Shown here one piece after another: positions 7,196 through 15,834 of a stretch of DNA of 64,000 nt (within the stretch, counting starts at the first letter, position 1; each line of letters begins with the position of its first letter). A program made the translations under genes and the position numbers. Origin of the DNA: Pseudolysinimonas yzui (GTDB lineage Bacteria; Actinomycetota; Actinomycetes; Actinomycetales; Microbacteriaceae); assembly GCF_014653215.1 (NCBI RefSeq), contig NZ_BNAI01000001.1, positions 675,383 to 739,382 on the forward strand, in the 5' to 3' direction. The notes beneath the pieces are model-generated. The model saw only the letters and a program-made list of their open reading frames with translations. It was not told the DNA's origin and ran no database searches.

Positions 7196-7810
7196 GTGAA
7201 GGATCAGGAACTCGATTCACTCCGTCGGCGCGCGTACTCGCGAACCGGGACCGCGGATGACCTGCGTCGCCTCGCCGCCCGGGAGCGCGTGACGCCGCCG
7301 GCTGAGGGAGGGCAGGTGAGCGAGAAGGCTCGGTCTTCTCGGCACTGGAGACAGCTCCTGGCCGGGGGCACCGTGGGGGCGCTCTTCGGAGCGCTCATCG
7401 GCACGCTTGTCACCTTCGCGGTGTTAGCCGAGGATGGCGACCAGCCGGATGGGGCTACGGCGCTCGTGGTGTTTGATCGGGAAGCGCGCTCGGTCGATGA
7501 TCCGGCGAACCTCGTGAGCCCGATCGAGGACCTACTCCGGGGCGCTGAGGGGACTCTGGTGTCTCCCGATGATCGGCTCGAACTGCGATGGGTCGGGTCG
7601 CCAGAAGACCTTGAGGTCTACGCCGTGCGCTGGCGCCAGGACGAGTTCGTCAACGTGTGCCTGCTGGTGGAGTCGGCGGATGGAGCGGCGACCGCGGAGT
7701 GCGCTTCCGAGTCCGATTTCGCGCACAACGGCCTGCGAATGACCGCCTTCGGCCTCGACCTCAAGTGGGGTCCGACCGGAACCGAGGTCTGGGTCAGCTC
7801 CTTCCGCTGA
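7196..7810 (+). CDS. Hypothetical single-pass membrane protein
   Basis: A 204-residue protein of unknown function. A basic, Arg-rich cytoplasmic segment (1-52) is followed by one membrane helix (about 55-78: GGTVGALFGALIGTLVTFAVLA). An acidic extracellular domain follows, containing two cysteines (near residues 146 and 158) that could form a disulfide. No family was recognised. The GTG start is supported by the TAGGTT hexamer. Its 3' end overlaps the convergent P-type ATPase gene by 17 bases. With the preceding gene it forms a small accessory block between the tRNAs and the ATPase. Confidence 0.65.
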   Translation: MKDQELDSLRRRAYSRTGTADDLRRLAARERVTPPAEGGQVSEKARSSRHWRQLLAGGTVGALFGALIGTLVTFAVLAEDGDQPDGATALVVFDREARSVDDPANLVSPIEDLLRGAEGTLVSPDDRLELRWVGSPEDLEVYAVRWRQDEFVNVCLLVESADGAATAECASESDFAHNGLRMTAFGLDLKWGPTGTEVWVSSFR

Positions 7811-9695
7811 CCGGCACCGTCCGCGGACGCGCCGCACGCGCACCTCGGCCGGCGCGGAGGCCGTTGAGGATCGTCGCGACGTCGATCCCTTCCTGCACGA
7901 GCGCGCCGCCGATGGCGGGGAGCACTCCGGTGGCGGCGATGAGCATGAAGACGACGCTCAGCCCGATCCCGAGCGCGATGCTCTGCCGGGCGATCCGCAC
8001 GGTGCGGCGGGCGGTCGTGACGGCGGTGCCGACGCGGTCGAGGTCGTCGACGAGGATGACGACATCGGCCGACTCGCTCGCTGCGGTCGATCCCCGCGCA
8101 CCCATGGCGACCCCGACATCCGCCGCGGCGAGCACGGGGGCGTCGTTGACGCCGTCGCCGACCATGAGCACCGGCCGGTCGGGCAGTCCCGCGACCACGG
8201 CGACCTTGTCGGCGGGAAGCAGGCCGGCGCGCACGTCGGTGATTCCGACCGCGCGGGCGACGTGCTGCGCCGTCGCGTCGGAGTCGCCCGTCATCATGAC
8301 GATCGCGCGCACACCCGCGTCCCGCAGACGAGCGATCGTCGCCGCGGAGTCGGGGCGCACCTCGTCGCGCAGCACGATGCGTCCCATCGGTTCGTCGTCG
8401 GCGCCGACGTAGACGGCCATCTCGCCCGGGGCGAGTGCGCCGGGCTCGAAGGGCGCGGTGCCGGCGGCCACGAAAGCCGCCTTGCCGACGAACGCGTGCG
8501 CACCGTTCCAGTGGCCGCGCATGCCGTGTGACGTCTCCTCCTGCAGTTCGGTGACATGGGCCGGCCTCACCTTCCGTGCGTCCGCCGCTTCGAGGATCGC
8601 GGTCGCGAGCACGTGGTTCGAGTTCTCTTCGGCGCCTGCGGCGATCGCGAGGATGTCGTCGACCGAGGTCGCACCGAAGGACTCGACGCGATCGACTTCG
8701 GGCCGCCCGCGGGTGAGGGTGCCGGTCTTGTCCATCGCGACGGTGTGCGGGTGGGCGAGTCGTTCGAGGCTCTCGCCGCTCTTGATGACGACGCCTTCGC
8801 GGGCTGCGCGCCCCATCCCGGCGACGAACGCGACCGGGGCGGCGATGAGCAACGGACACGGCGTCGCGACCACGAGAACCTCGGCGAACCGGACCGGGTC
8901 ACCGCTCACCGCCCAGGCGATCCCGGCGATCAGCAACGCGACCCCGGTGAACGGCAGCGAGAAGCGGTCGGCGAGGCGCACGAACCGACCCCGGGATGCC
9001 GCCGCACCCTCGACGAGGGCGACGATCTGCTGGTACTGGCTGTCTTGCGCGCGGGCCGTGGCGCGCATCCGTACGACACTCGAACCGTTCACCGAGCCGC
9101 TCAGCACCGCGGAGCCGGCGAGATGCGTCACCGGAAGGCTCTCGCCGGTCAACGATGACTCGTCGAACTCGGCCTCGGCATCCAGCAGCACGGCATCGAC
9201 GGGCACCACGTCACCGGGCGCCACGGCGACCACATCGCCCGGGGCGAGCGCGGCCACGTCGACCTCGTGCGGCTCACCGTCGGCACCGATCCGCCGCGCG
9301 AAGCGAGGCACCCGTGACAGCAGGGCGGTCAGCTGACCGCGGGCACGATGCGATGCGTAGTCCTCCAGTGCCTCGCCGCCGGCCATCATGAGGGCGACGA
9401 TCAGCGACGCCCAGTAGTCGCCGAGCACCGCCGTGCTGCTGATCGCGAGAACGGCGAGGATGTCGAGTCCCCACCGACCGGCACGGGCGTCGCGCACCAT
9501 CCGCACCAGCTGCAGGAGCGCCACCGTCGCGGCGACGGCCGTCGCCGTCCACCCGGCCGCGGTGCCTTGGCCGATGAGGGTGAGGATGTCGGCGGCGAGT
9601 CCGGCAGCGAGCACGAGCACGACGAGCGGATAGCGCCGCGCCAGCTTCCCGACCCCCGCCCGTGGGACGCGGCGGGTGTCGGCGAGCACGGTCAT
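7794..9695 (-). CDS. Heavy-metal P1B-type ATPase
   Basis: A 633-residue P-type ATPase of the inner membrane. The actuator motif SLTGESLPV is at residues 181-189. The membrane metal-site motif is TPCP (278-281). The phosphorylation motif DKTGTLT has Asp322, and MTGDSD and GDGVNDAP lie in the C-terminal part. There is no N-terminal CxxC metal-binding domain. The usual CPC/SPC motif reads TPC, and the usual His-Pro of the nucleotide domain (SEHPL) reads NHVL (His361-Val). The family exports metal cations; the metal cannot be told from these motifs. A DosR-like box on the same strand ends 36 bases before the start. Confidence 0.88.
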   Translation of the reverse strand: MTVLADTRRVPRAGVGKLARRYPLVVLVLAAGLAADILTLIGQGTAAGWTATAVAATVALLQLVRMVRDARAGRWGLDILAVLAISSTAVLGDYWASLIVALMMAGGEALEDYASHRARGQLTALLSRVPRFARRIGADGEPHEVDVAALAPGDVVAVAPGDVVPVDAVLLDAEAEFDESSLTGESLPVTHLAGSAVLSGSVNGSSVVRMRATARAQDSQYQQIVALVEGAAASRGRFVRLADRFSLPFTGVALLIAGIAWAVSGDPVRFAEVLVVATPCPLLIAAPVAFVAGMGRAAREGVVIKSGESLERLAHPHTVAMDKTGTLTRGRPEVDRVESFGATSVDDILAIAAGAEENSNHVLATAILEAADARKVRPAHVTELQEETSHGMRGHWNGAHAFVGKAAFVAAGTAPFEPGALAPGEMAVYVGADDEPMGRIVLRDEVRPDSAATIARLRDAGVRAIVMMTGDSDATAQHVARAVGITDVRAGLLPADKVAVVAGLPDRPVLMVGDGVNDAPVLAAADVGVAMGARGSTAASESADVVILVDDLDRVGTAVTTARRTVRIARQSIALGIGLSVVFMLIAATGVLPAIGGALVQEGIDVATILNGLRAGRGARAARPRTVPVSGRS

Positions 9696-9731
9696 GCGTT
9701 CGAGTATTCCCGTGGCGCACGGTCGACGCGA

Positions 9732-9745
9732 GAGACCTTCGTCCC
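9732..9745 (-). promoter_or_regulatory. DosR/DevR-like box C, upstream of the P-type ATPase
   Basis: On the minus strand this reads GGGACGAAGGTCTC, 11 of 14 identical to box A. It lies 36 bases before the ATPase start, the same spacing as boxes A and D to their genes. It is also 73 bases before the divergent gene at 9819. Confidence 0.45.
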
Positions 9746-9818
9746 GCAGCGGTTAGCCCGTAGTCGGGCCGAAAGCAAGGTGTTGCCCCGTCGTCGGCCG
9801 AGCTTGCACCGTGAAGAC

Positions 9819-10250
9819 ATGACCCGAGACGACGACCCCACCCAGCCGTTGCCCGCCGCTGCCGGTGAAGAACCCCGGGCCGACGCCGCTGCGACGGAAC
9901 CGCTCATCGCGCCGCACGTTCCCATCGCCGAGCCCGCCACCGTCGAAGCGGCGACCGTCGCACCCGCCACCGTTGCCCCGCGCCGTGACGCGAGCAAGCG
10001 GGTTCTCATCGTCGGGCTCACCGCGGCCGCGGCCGCCCTGATCGCCGTCGTCGTGCTCAGCACCCTGCCGAAGGGCGAGCCCGTGCCGCTCGATTCCTCG
10101 ACTCCCTCGGTATCGCCCACGCCGTCGGCACCCCCGGAAACGGATGTCGCGACCGACCCCGCACCCCCTCCGCCGCCCGCGGATCCCGTGCCCGAGCCCA
10201 CGCCGACGACGGTGCCGACCCCCGAACCCACTCCGACTCCGGCTCCGTGA
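9819..10250 (+). CDS. Hypothetical membrane protein with proline-rich tail
   Basis: A 143-residue protein. It has a Pro/Ala/Thr-rich cytoplasmic segment with a repeated ATVAP/ATVEA pattern (about 36-54), a basic stop (RRDASKR) and one membrane helix (about 61-80). A long external Pro-Thr tail rich in PTP and PEP units follows. Such tails span the cell wall in actinobacteria. No enzymatic motif is seen and the function is unknown. It is divergent from the P-type ATPase. The ATG at 9819 is preferred because upstream in-frame reading lies inside the ATPase gene. Confidence 0.65.
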   Translation: MTRDDDPTQPLPAAAGEEPRADAAATEPLIAPHVPIAEPATVEAATVAPATVAPRRDASKRVLIVGLTAAAAALIAVVVLSTLPKGEPVPLDSSTPSVSPTPSAPPETDVATDPAPPPPPADPVPEPTPTTVPTPEPTPTPAP

Positions 10251-10254
10251 CGCC

Positions 10255-10268
10255 GGGACCTTCGGCCC
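10255..10268 (+). promoter_or_regulatory. DosR/DevR-like box D, upstream of the alcohol dehydrogenase
   Basis: GGGACCTTCGGCCC keeps both outer half-sites of the mycobacterial DosR consensus and lies 36 bases before the dehydrogenase start. Confidence 0.55.
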
Positions 10269-10304
10269 TGGGCCGGGGGTCGACGTCGATGAGACTCTCT
10301 CGGC

Positions 10305-11315
10305 ATGAAAGCTGCCGTCGTCACGTCGTTCACCGCGCCGCTCGAGATCCAGGAGCGCGACATCCCCGAACCCGGCCCGGGTGAGGTGCTCATTCACCTC
10401 GAGACCTGCGGACTGTGCCACACCGACATCCACGCCGCCCACGGCGACTGGCCCGTCAAGCCCGCGCTGCCGATCGTGCCCGGCCATGAGGGCGTCGGCC
10501 TCATCGAGAAGCTCGGAGACGGCGTCACGTCGCGGGCGGTCGGCCAACGCGTCGCGATTCCGTGGCTCGGCTACGCGTGCGGTGAGTGCCGCTACTGCAT
10601 CGACGGCCGCGAGACGCTCTGCGAGGCGCAGCACAACAGCGGGTACTCCGTCGACGGCGGGTTCGCCGAGTATGCGGTCGCGAGTGCGCGTTTCGTGGTG
10701 CCGGTGCCCGACGGCGTGAGCGCGCTCGACGCCGCGCCGCTCACCTGCGCGGGCGTCACCACCTACAAGGCGCTCAAGGTGGCGAACATCGTGCCGACCG
10801 AACGCGTCGCGATCTACGGCATCGGCGGCCTGGGCCACCTCGCGGTGCAGTACGCCCGCATCCTCGGCGGCTCCGTGATCGCCGTCGACGTCGAGGATCC
10901 CAAGCTGGAACTCGCGCGCGAACTCGGCGCCGACCACCTGGTGAACGCCGCGAAGGTCGACCCGATCGACGCGGTCCAGAAGATCGGGGGAGCGGATGTG
11001 GCCCTCGTGCTCGCCGCGTCGCCGAAGGTCTTCGAGCAGGCGTTCGCGTCGCTCAACCGCGGCGGCCGCCTGATCTGCGTCGCCCTGCCCGCCGAGCAGG
11101 AGATGAAGATCTCGATCTTCGAAACCGTGCTCAAGGGGCTCTCGATCATCGGGTCGATCGTCGGGACCCGTCAGGATCTCGCCGAGGTCTTCGCCCTCCA
11201 CGCGGCCGGTCGCACCCGGATCATCGCGGAGGGGCGCCGTCTCGACCAGGTCAACGAGGCCGTCGACGAGGTGCTCTCCGGCAAGGTGCTCGCGCGCCTC
11301 GTCTTCGAGTACTGA
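10305..11315 (+). CDS. Zinc-dependent alcohol dehydrogenase (AdhP-like)
   Basis: A 336-residue medium-chain dehydrogenase that interconverts alcohols and aldehydes with NAD(H) in the cytoplasm. Catalytic zinc ligands are Cys35 (in ETCGLCHTD), His61 and Glu62 (GHEGVG) and Cys148 in PLTCAG. Structural zinc ligands are Cys92, Cys95, Cys98 and Cys106. The Rossmann motif GIGGLG is at 172-177, followed by an acidic VDVED that favours NAD. Length is normal. A DosR-like box precedes it, which fits a fermentative role under low oxygen; that role is inference. Confidence 0.92.
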   Translation: MKAAVVTSFTAPLEIQERDIPEPGPGEVLIHLETCGLCHTDIHAAHGDWPVKPALPIVPGHEGVGLIEKLGDGVTSRAVGQRVAIPWLGYACGECRYCIDGRETLCEAQHNSGYSVDGGFAEYAVASARFVVPVPDGVSALDAAPLTCAGVTTYKALKVANIVPTERVAIYGIGGLGHLAVQYARILGGSVIAVDVEDPKLELARELGADHLVNAAKVDPIDAVQKIGGADVALVLAASPKVFEQAFASLNRGGRLICVALPAEQEMKISIFETVLKGLSIIGSIVGTRQDLAEVFALHAAGRTRIIAEGRRLDQVNEAVDEVLSGKVLARLVFEY

Positions 11316-11336
11316 GCGATTCGGCGCCCCGGCGCG

Positions 11337-11606
11337 CTACTTCTTCTTGACCGCGTTGACGATCAGTCCGACGACGGTCGCCACGACCGCGCCCGCGACG
11401 CCACCGCCGACGAGATTGCCGGCGATCGCACCGAGGTCGAGGCCCGCGCCGCCGGCGAGCAGAGCCTGCACGATCGCGCTGCCTCCCGCGCCACCGATGG
11501 CGCCCAGGATGCCGTTGATGACCGGCCCCAGGGTGTTCTTCTTGACCGCAGCGCCCGAACCGACGCCGCCCAGCGCGCCGCCGATGATTCCGATGATCCA
11601 CTCCAT
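11337..11606 (-). CDS. Small glycine-rich membrane protein
   Basis: An 89-residue protein made almost wholly of Gly/Ala/Ile/Val, with two or three membrane-compatible segments (about 2-18, 30-50, 55-84). Positive residues lie at the loop (VKKN) and at the C terminus (VKKK). Similar short proteins are common in Microbacteriaceae, but no function is known to me. The minus-strand ATG is preceded by GGAG with good spacing. It converges on the alcohol dehydrogenase with 21 bases between stops. Confidence 0.6.
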   Translation of the reverse strand: MEWIIGIIGGALGGVGSGAAVKKNTLGPVINGILGAIGGAGGSAIVQALLAGGAGLDLGAIAGNLVGGGVAGAVVATVVGLIVNAVKKK

Positions 11607-11696
11607 GCTCGAACTCCTTCGTTCTTGCGTCGACGCGGTGATGTCGCGCCGGTCGAGGCGAGGCTAGCAGCGGCCTGTCGTCGCGTGGCGCGCCGC

Positions 11697-11702
11697 TATC
11701 GT
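11697..11702 (+). promoter_or_regulatory. Candidate -10 (TATCGT), leaderless thrS
   Basis: TATCGT ends 7 bases before the GTG at 11710. No Shine-Dalgarno is present in the gap. Confidence 0.4.
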
Positions 11703-11709
11703 TGAGCAG

Positions 11710-13656
11710 GTGAGTGCGAAGACCGGGTTCGACCTGTTTCCCGACCGCGCCGTGATCGCCCTCCGGGTGAACGGCGAGCTGGCCGACAAGGCGACGCTCG
11801 TTCTCGAGACGGATGCCGTGGAGCCCGTCGAGATCGACTCACCCGACGGGTTGGCGATTCTGCGGCACTCGACGGCGCACGTGCTCGCGCAGGCGGTGCA
11901 GAAGATCAACCCCGACGCGAAGCTCGGCATCGGTCCGCCCGTCACCGACGGCTTCTACTACGACTTCGATGTCGAGAGCCCGTTCACCCCCGAAGATCTC
12001 CCCGCGATCGAGAAGGAGATGGACCGCATCATCCGCTCCGGTCAGCGCTTCGTGCGCCGGGTCGTGACCGACGATGAGGCCCGCGCCGAACTCGCGGGAG
12101 AGCCGTACAAGCTCGAACTCATCGGGTTGAAGGGCGGGGGCGACGACGCAGAGTCCGTGGAGGTCGGCGGGCCTGAGCTGACGATCTACGACAACGTCGA
12201 CCGCGACGGCGCCACGGTCTGGAAAGACCTCTGCCGCGGTCCGCACGTGCCCAACACCGGCGCCCTCGGTGCCCACAAGCTCACCCGCATCGCGGCCGCC
12301 TACTGGCGCGGCTCCGAGAAGAACCCGCAGCTGCAGCGGCTCTACGGCACCGCGTGGCCCGACAAGGCCGCGCTCAAGGCCTACCTCGAACGCCTCGAGG
12401 AGGCGGCGAAGCGCGACCACCGCAAGCTCGGCAAAGAGCTCGACCTGTTCTCGTTCCCCGAAGAGATCGGCTCCGGTCTCTCGGTGTGGCACCCGCGCGG
12501 CGGCGTCGTGCGCATGGAGATGGAGCAGCACGCCCGCAAACGCCACATCGCGGCCGGCTACACCTACGTCTACACGCCGCACATCACCAAGAAAGACCTC
12601 TTCGTCACCTCCAACCACCTCGTGACCTACAAGGAGGGGATGTTCCCGCCGATCGTCATGGACGAGGAGCGGGATGCCGACGGCAATGTCACGAAGCAGG
12701 GGGTCGACTACTACCTCAAGCCGATGAACTGCCCGATGCACATCCTCATCTACAAGGAGCGCGGGCGCAGTTACCGCGACCTGCCGATGCGGCTCGCCGA
12801 GAACGGCACGGTCTACCGCAACGAGCTCTCGGGAGCGCTGCACGGGCTGACCCGCGTGCGCGGCTTCACCCAAGACGACTCGCACCTCTTCGTCACGCCC
12901 GAGCAGCTCGAGGGCGAGACCGCGAAGGTGCTCGAGTTCGTCATCTCGATGCTGCGCGACTTCGGGCTCGACGACTTCGAGCTCGAACTGTCGATGCGCG
13001 ACGACGAGAAGGACAAGTGGATCGGCTCGGACGAGTTCTGGGAGTACTCGACCAACGCCCTCCGCCACGTCGCGAAGGCGTCGGGCCTGAAGTACACCGA
13101 GGTGCCCGGCGAGGCCGCGTTCTACGGCCCGAAGATCGACCTCAAGACCCGCGATGCGATCGGTCGCGTCTGGCAGCTCTCGACCGTGCAGGTCGACGTC
13201 AACCTGCCGGAACGGTTCGAGCTCGAGTTCACCGACCGCGACGGCGAGAAGAAGCGGCCGATCATGATCCACCGCGCGCTGTTCGGGTCGATCGAGCGGT
13301 TCTTCGCGATCCTGCTCGAGCACTACGCGGGCGCGTTCCCGGTGTGGCTGTCGCCCGTGCAGGTCGTCGGCATCCCGGTCGCCGAGGAGTTCGCCGACTA
13401 CCTCGGGGCAATCGTCGACCGGCTGAAGAGCGAAGGCGTGCGCGCCGAACTGGATGTCAGCGACGAGCGCATGCAGAAGAAGATCCGCTCGCACACGCTC
13501 ATGAAGGTGCCGTTCCAGTTGATCGCGGGGGAGAAGGACCGCGACGCGGGCACCGTGAGCTTCCGGTTCCGCGACGGCACGCAAGACAACGGTGTGCCGA
13601 TCGAGGATGCCGTGACGCGCATCCGCGAGGCCATCGACACCCACGCGCAGGTCTGA
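11710..13656 (+). CDS. thrS: Threonyl-tRNA synthetase
   Basis: A 648-residue class II synthetase that charges tRNA-Thr. The editing domain opens with [11 protein letters not shown] (about 55-65). The catalytic core contains MNCPMHIL with a zinc cysteine, [20 protein letters not shown] (motif 2) and [11 protein letters not shown] (motif 3). A C-terminal anticodon-binding domain includes LIAGEKD. The N-terminal TGS domain is shortened: only about the second half ([10 protein letters not shown] onward) is present. The GTG at 11710 lies behind a TATCGT hexamer. The HIT gene follows 1 base after the stop. Confidence 0.95.
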   Translation: MSAKTGFDLFPDRAVIALRVNGELADKATLVLETDAVEPVEIDSPDGLAILRHSTAHVLAQAVQKINPDAKLGIGPPVTDGFYYDFDVESPFTPEDLPAIEKEMDRIIRSGQRFVRRVVTDDEARAELAGEPYKLELIGLKGGGDDAESVEVGGPELTIYDNVDRDGATVWKDLCRGPHVPNTGALGAHKLTRIAAAYWRGSEKNPQLQRLYGTAWPDKAALKAYLERLEEAAKRDHRKLGKELDLFSFPEEIGSGLSVWHPRGGVVRMEMEQHARKRHIAAGYTYVYTPHITKKDLFVTSNHLVTYKEGMFPPIVMDEERDADGNVTKQGVDYYLKPMNCPMHILIYKERGRSYRDLPMRLAENGTVYRNELSGALHGLTRVRGFTQDDSHLFVTPEQLEGETAKVLEFVISMLRDFGLDDFELELSMRDDEKDKWIGSDEFWEYSTNALRHVAKASGLKYTEVPGEAAFYGPKIDLKTRDAIGRVWQLSTVQVDVNLPERFELEFTDRDGEKKRPIMIHRALFGSIERFFAILLEHYAGAFPVWLSPVQVVGIPVAEEFADYLGAIVDRLKSEGVRAELDVSDERMQKKIRSHTLMKVPFQLIAGEKDRDAGTVSFRFRDGTQDNGVPIEDAVTRIREAIDTHAQV

Positions 13657-13657
13657 C

Positions 13658-14239
13658 GTGGCCGCGCCTACGGATGCTGTGCCCACTGACTACGACGGCA
13701 CCGAATACCCCGAGGCTGAGTCGTCGGCGGGGGTCGTCGGCATCCCCGACGGCTTTCAGCGGCTGTGGACCCCGCATCGGATCGCCTACATCGAGCAGGG
13801 CGGCATGTCGCCCGGGGACGACTGCGTGTTCTGCACTGCGCCGACCCTGACCGACGAGCAGGCGCTCATCGCGCATCGCGGCGAGCTGGCGTACGTCATC
13901 CTCAATCTTTTCCCCTACAACAGCGGCCACCTGCTCGTCGTGCCGTACCGCCACATCGCGACCTACGACAACGCGACGCCGGAGGAGGTCGCCGAGATCG
14001 GAGCGCTCACGCAGACGGCGATGCGGGTGCTGACCCAGACCGCGCGTGCTGATGGCTTCAACCTCGGCATGAACCAGGGGGCGATCGCGGGCGCCGGCAT
14101 CGCCGCGCACCTGCACCAGCACGTGGTTCCGCGCTGGGCGACCGACTCCAACTTCTTTCCGATCGTCGCCCGCACGAAGGCGATCCCGAGGCTTCTCGGC
14201 GAGGTGCGCGACGAGATCGCCGCCGCCTGGCCTCAGTAG
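13658..14239 (+). CDS. HIT family protein, Ap4A phosphorylase-like
   Basis: A 193-residue histidine-triad protein. The motif HLHQHVVPRW places His151, His153 and His155 as the triad, and NSGHLLVVPYRH is the usual preceding strand. A CVFC pair is near residues 56-59. The arrangement thrS followed by this HIT gene is the same as in mycobacteria, where the homologue Rv2613c is an Ap4A phosphorylase. By homology it would remove Ap4A, a by-product of aminoacyl-tRNA synthetases such as ThrRS. The GTG at 13658 starts 1 base after the thrS stop, so the two genes are coupled. Confidence 0.9.
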   Translation: MAAPTDAVPTDYDGTEYPEAESSAGVVGIPDGFQRLWTPHRIAYIEQGGMSPGDDCVFCTAPTLTDEQALIAHRGELAYVILNLFPYNSGHLLVVPYRHIATYDNATPEEVAEIGALTQTAMRVLTQTARADGFNLGMNQGAIAGAGIAAHLHQHVVPRWATDSNFFPIVARTKAIPRLLGEVRDEIAAAWPQ

Positions 14240-14283
14240 CCACCGCATCCCGGGTGGCCGCCACCGCTCACTCTGAACGAACG

Positions 14284-14289
14284 TAGAAT
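14284..14289 (+). promoter_or_regulatory. Candidate -10 (TAGAAT), leaderless pdxS
   Basis: TAGAAT ends 8 bases before the ATG at 14298, with no Shine-Dalgarno between. Confidence 0.45.
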
Positions 14290-14297
14290 CGATAGTT

Positions 14298-15215
14298 ATG
14301 ACCACGACGCAAACCCCCACCGGCTCCGCCTCCCAGGAACTGGGCACGAAGGGCGTCAAGCGCGGACTCGCCGAGATGCTCAAGGGCGGCGTCATCATGG
14401 ATGTCGTCACGGCCGACCAGGCGAAGATCGCCGAAGACGCCGGAGCCGTCGCGGTCATGGCGCTCGAGCGCGTGCCCGCCGACATCCGCGCCCAAGGCGG
14501 CGTCGCCCGCATGAGCGACCCCGACCTCATCGACGGCATCATCGCGGCCGTGTCGATCCCCGTGATGGCGAAGGCCCGCATCGGGCACTTCGTTGAAGCC
14601 CAGGTGCTGCAGCAGCTCGGGGTCGACTACATCGACGAGTCGGAGGTGCTGTCGCCCGCCGACTACGTCAACCACATCGACAAGTGGAAGTTCACCGTGC
14701 CGTTCGTCTGCGGCGCCACCAACCTCGGCGAGGCGCTGCGTCGCATCACCGAGGGTGCGGCGATGATCCGCTCGAAGGGTGAGGCGGGAACCGGCGACGT
14801 CTCCGAGGCGACCAAGCACATCCGTACGATCACGGGCGAGATCAACGCGCTGAAGTCGAAGACCAAAGACGAGCTCTACGTCGCCGCGAAGGAACTGCAG
14901 GCGCCGTACGACCTCGTCGCCGAGGTCGCCGCGACCGGAAAGCTTCCCGTGGTGCTGTTCACCGCGGGCGGAGTCGCCACCCCGGCCGACGCGGCCCTCA
15001 TGATGCAGCTCGGTGCCGACGGCGTGTTCGTCGGGTCGGGCATCTTCAAGGCGGGCAACCCCGCCGCCCGAGCCGCAGCCATCGTCAAGGCGACGACGTT
15101 CTTCGACGACCCGGCCGAGATCGCGGCCGCGTCGCGGGGTCTCGGTGAGGCGATGGTCGGCATCAACGTCGCCGACATCCCGGCGCCGCACCGGCTCGCC
15201 GACCGTGGCTGGTGA
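14298..15215 (+). CDS. pdxS: Pyridoxal 5'-phosphate synthase lyase subunit PdxS
   Basis: A 305-residue (beta/alpha)8 enzyme. It builds PLP from ribose 5-phosphate, glyceraldehyde 3-phosphate and ammonia supplied by PdxT, in a 12+12 complex. Visible signatures are [28 protein letters not shown] (with the Schiff-base lysine) and the phosphate loop [15 protein letters not shown]. The N-terminal tail before [11 protein letters not shown] is about 20 residues. pdxT follows after a 31-base gap that contains a palindromic repeat. Confidence 0.97.
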   Translation: MTTTQTPTGSASQELGTKGVKRGLAEMLKGGVIMDVVTADQAKIAEDAGAVAVMALERVPADIRAQGGVARMSDPDLIDGIIAAVSIPVMAKARIGHFVEAQVLQQLGVDYIDESEVLSPADYVNHIDKWKFTVPFVCGATNLGEALRRITEGAAMIRSKGEAGTGDVSEATKHIRTITGEINALKSKTKDELYVAAKELQAPYDLVAEVAATGKLPVVLFTAGGVATPADAALMMQLGADGVFVGSGIFKAGNPAARAAAIVKATTFFDDPAEIAAASRGLGEAMVGINVADIPAPHRLADRGW

Positions 15216-15222
15216 GATCGGC

Positions 15223-15257
15223 GGTCGAGTAGCGCCCTCCGGGCGCGTGTCGAGACC
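15223..15257. repeat. Short palindromic intergenic repeat at the pdxS-pdxT junction
   Basis: GGTCGAGTAGCGCCC, a TCC loop and GGGCGCGTGTCGAGACC form an imperfect palindrome with a perfect 6-bp core stem (15232-15237 with 15241-15246). The pattern resembles a family of short palindromic elements I recall between genes of Microbacteriaceae. The GTG start and first codons of pdxT lie inside its right arm. Confidence 0.6.
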
Positions 15258-15834
15258 CAAGGTCGGCGTGCTCGCCCTCCAGGGCGACTTCCGCGAGCAC
15301 CTGCTCGTGCTGCGCGAGCGGGGGGCGGATGCCGTGCCGGTGCGCCGCGCGGCCGAACTGGACGATGTGGCCGGGCTGGTGATCCCGGGCGGCGAGTCGA
15401 CCGTGATGGACAAGCTCTCCCGCGCCTTCGGCCTCGCCGAGCCGATCAAGCAGCGCATCGCCGACGGCATGCCGGTTTACGGCACCTGTGCGGGTCTCAT
15501 CATGCTCGCCGACACCGTGCGTGACGCGATCACCGGGCAGCAGAACTTCGGCGGACTCGACGTCGTTGTACGGCGCAACGCGTTCGGCAACCAGAACGAC
15601 TCGTTCGAGACCGATCTCGACATTCCGGAACTCGGCGAGCGGCCGGTGCACGCGGTCTTCATCCGGGCGCCCGTCATCGAGCAGGTCGGGCCTGCCGCGC
15701 GCTCTCTCGCCGAGCTCGACGACGGACGGGTGGTCGCCGTCGAACAGGGTGTGCTGCTCGGTACGGCGTTCCACCCCGAGGTCACCGCCGACTATCGCTT
15801 CCACGAGCGCTTCCTCGATAGCATCGGGCGATGA
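15247..15834 (+). CDS. pdxT: Pyridoxal 5'-phosphate synthase glutaminase subunit PdxT
   Basis: A 195-residue class I glutamine amidotransferase that feeds ammonia to PdxS. The oxyanion region is VIPGGESTVMDKL, the nucleophile Cys81 lies in YGTCAGL, and the His-Glu pair is in AFHPEVT. The start at GTG 15247 gives VSRPKVGVLALQGDF, which matches the N terminus of other PdxT proteins. The alternative GTG at 15205 adds 14 residues translated from the intergenic palindrome. There is no clear Shine-Dalgarno; the hairpin abuts the start codon. The next gene overlaps by ATGA. Confidence 0.95.
   Translation: MSRPKVGVLALQGDFREHLLVLRERGADAVPVRRAAELDDVAGLVIPGGESTVMDKLSRAFGLAEPIKQRIADGMPVYGTCAGLIMLADTVRDAITGQQNFGGLDVVVRRNAFGNQNDSFETDLDIPELGERPVHAVFIRAPVIEQVGPAARSLAELDDGRVVAVEQGVLLGTAFHPEVTADYRFHERFLDSIGR

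Noticed and set aside
11839-13686. Long minus-strand open frame opposite thrS
   Set aside because: Low-complexity Arg/Val/Asp-rich translation with no family features; a shadow of thrS.
15205-15246. Alternative GTG start for pdxT at 15205
   Set aside because: It adds 14 residues encoded by the intergenic palindrome and lies inside the pdxS end; PdxT homologues begin at the position of 15247.
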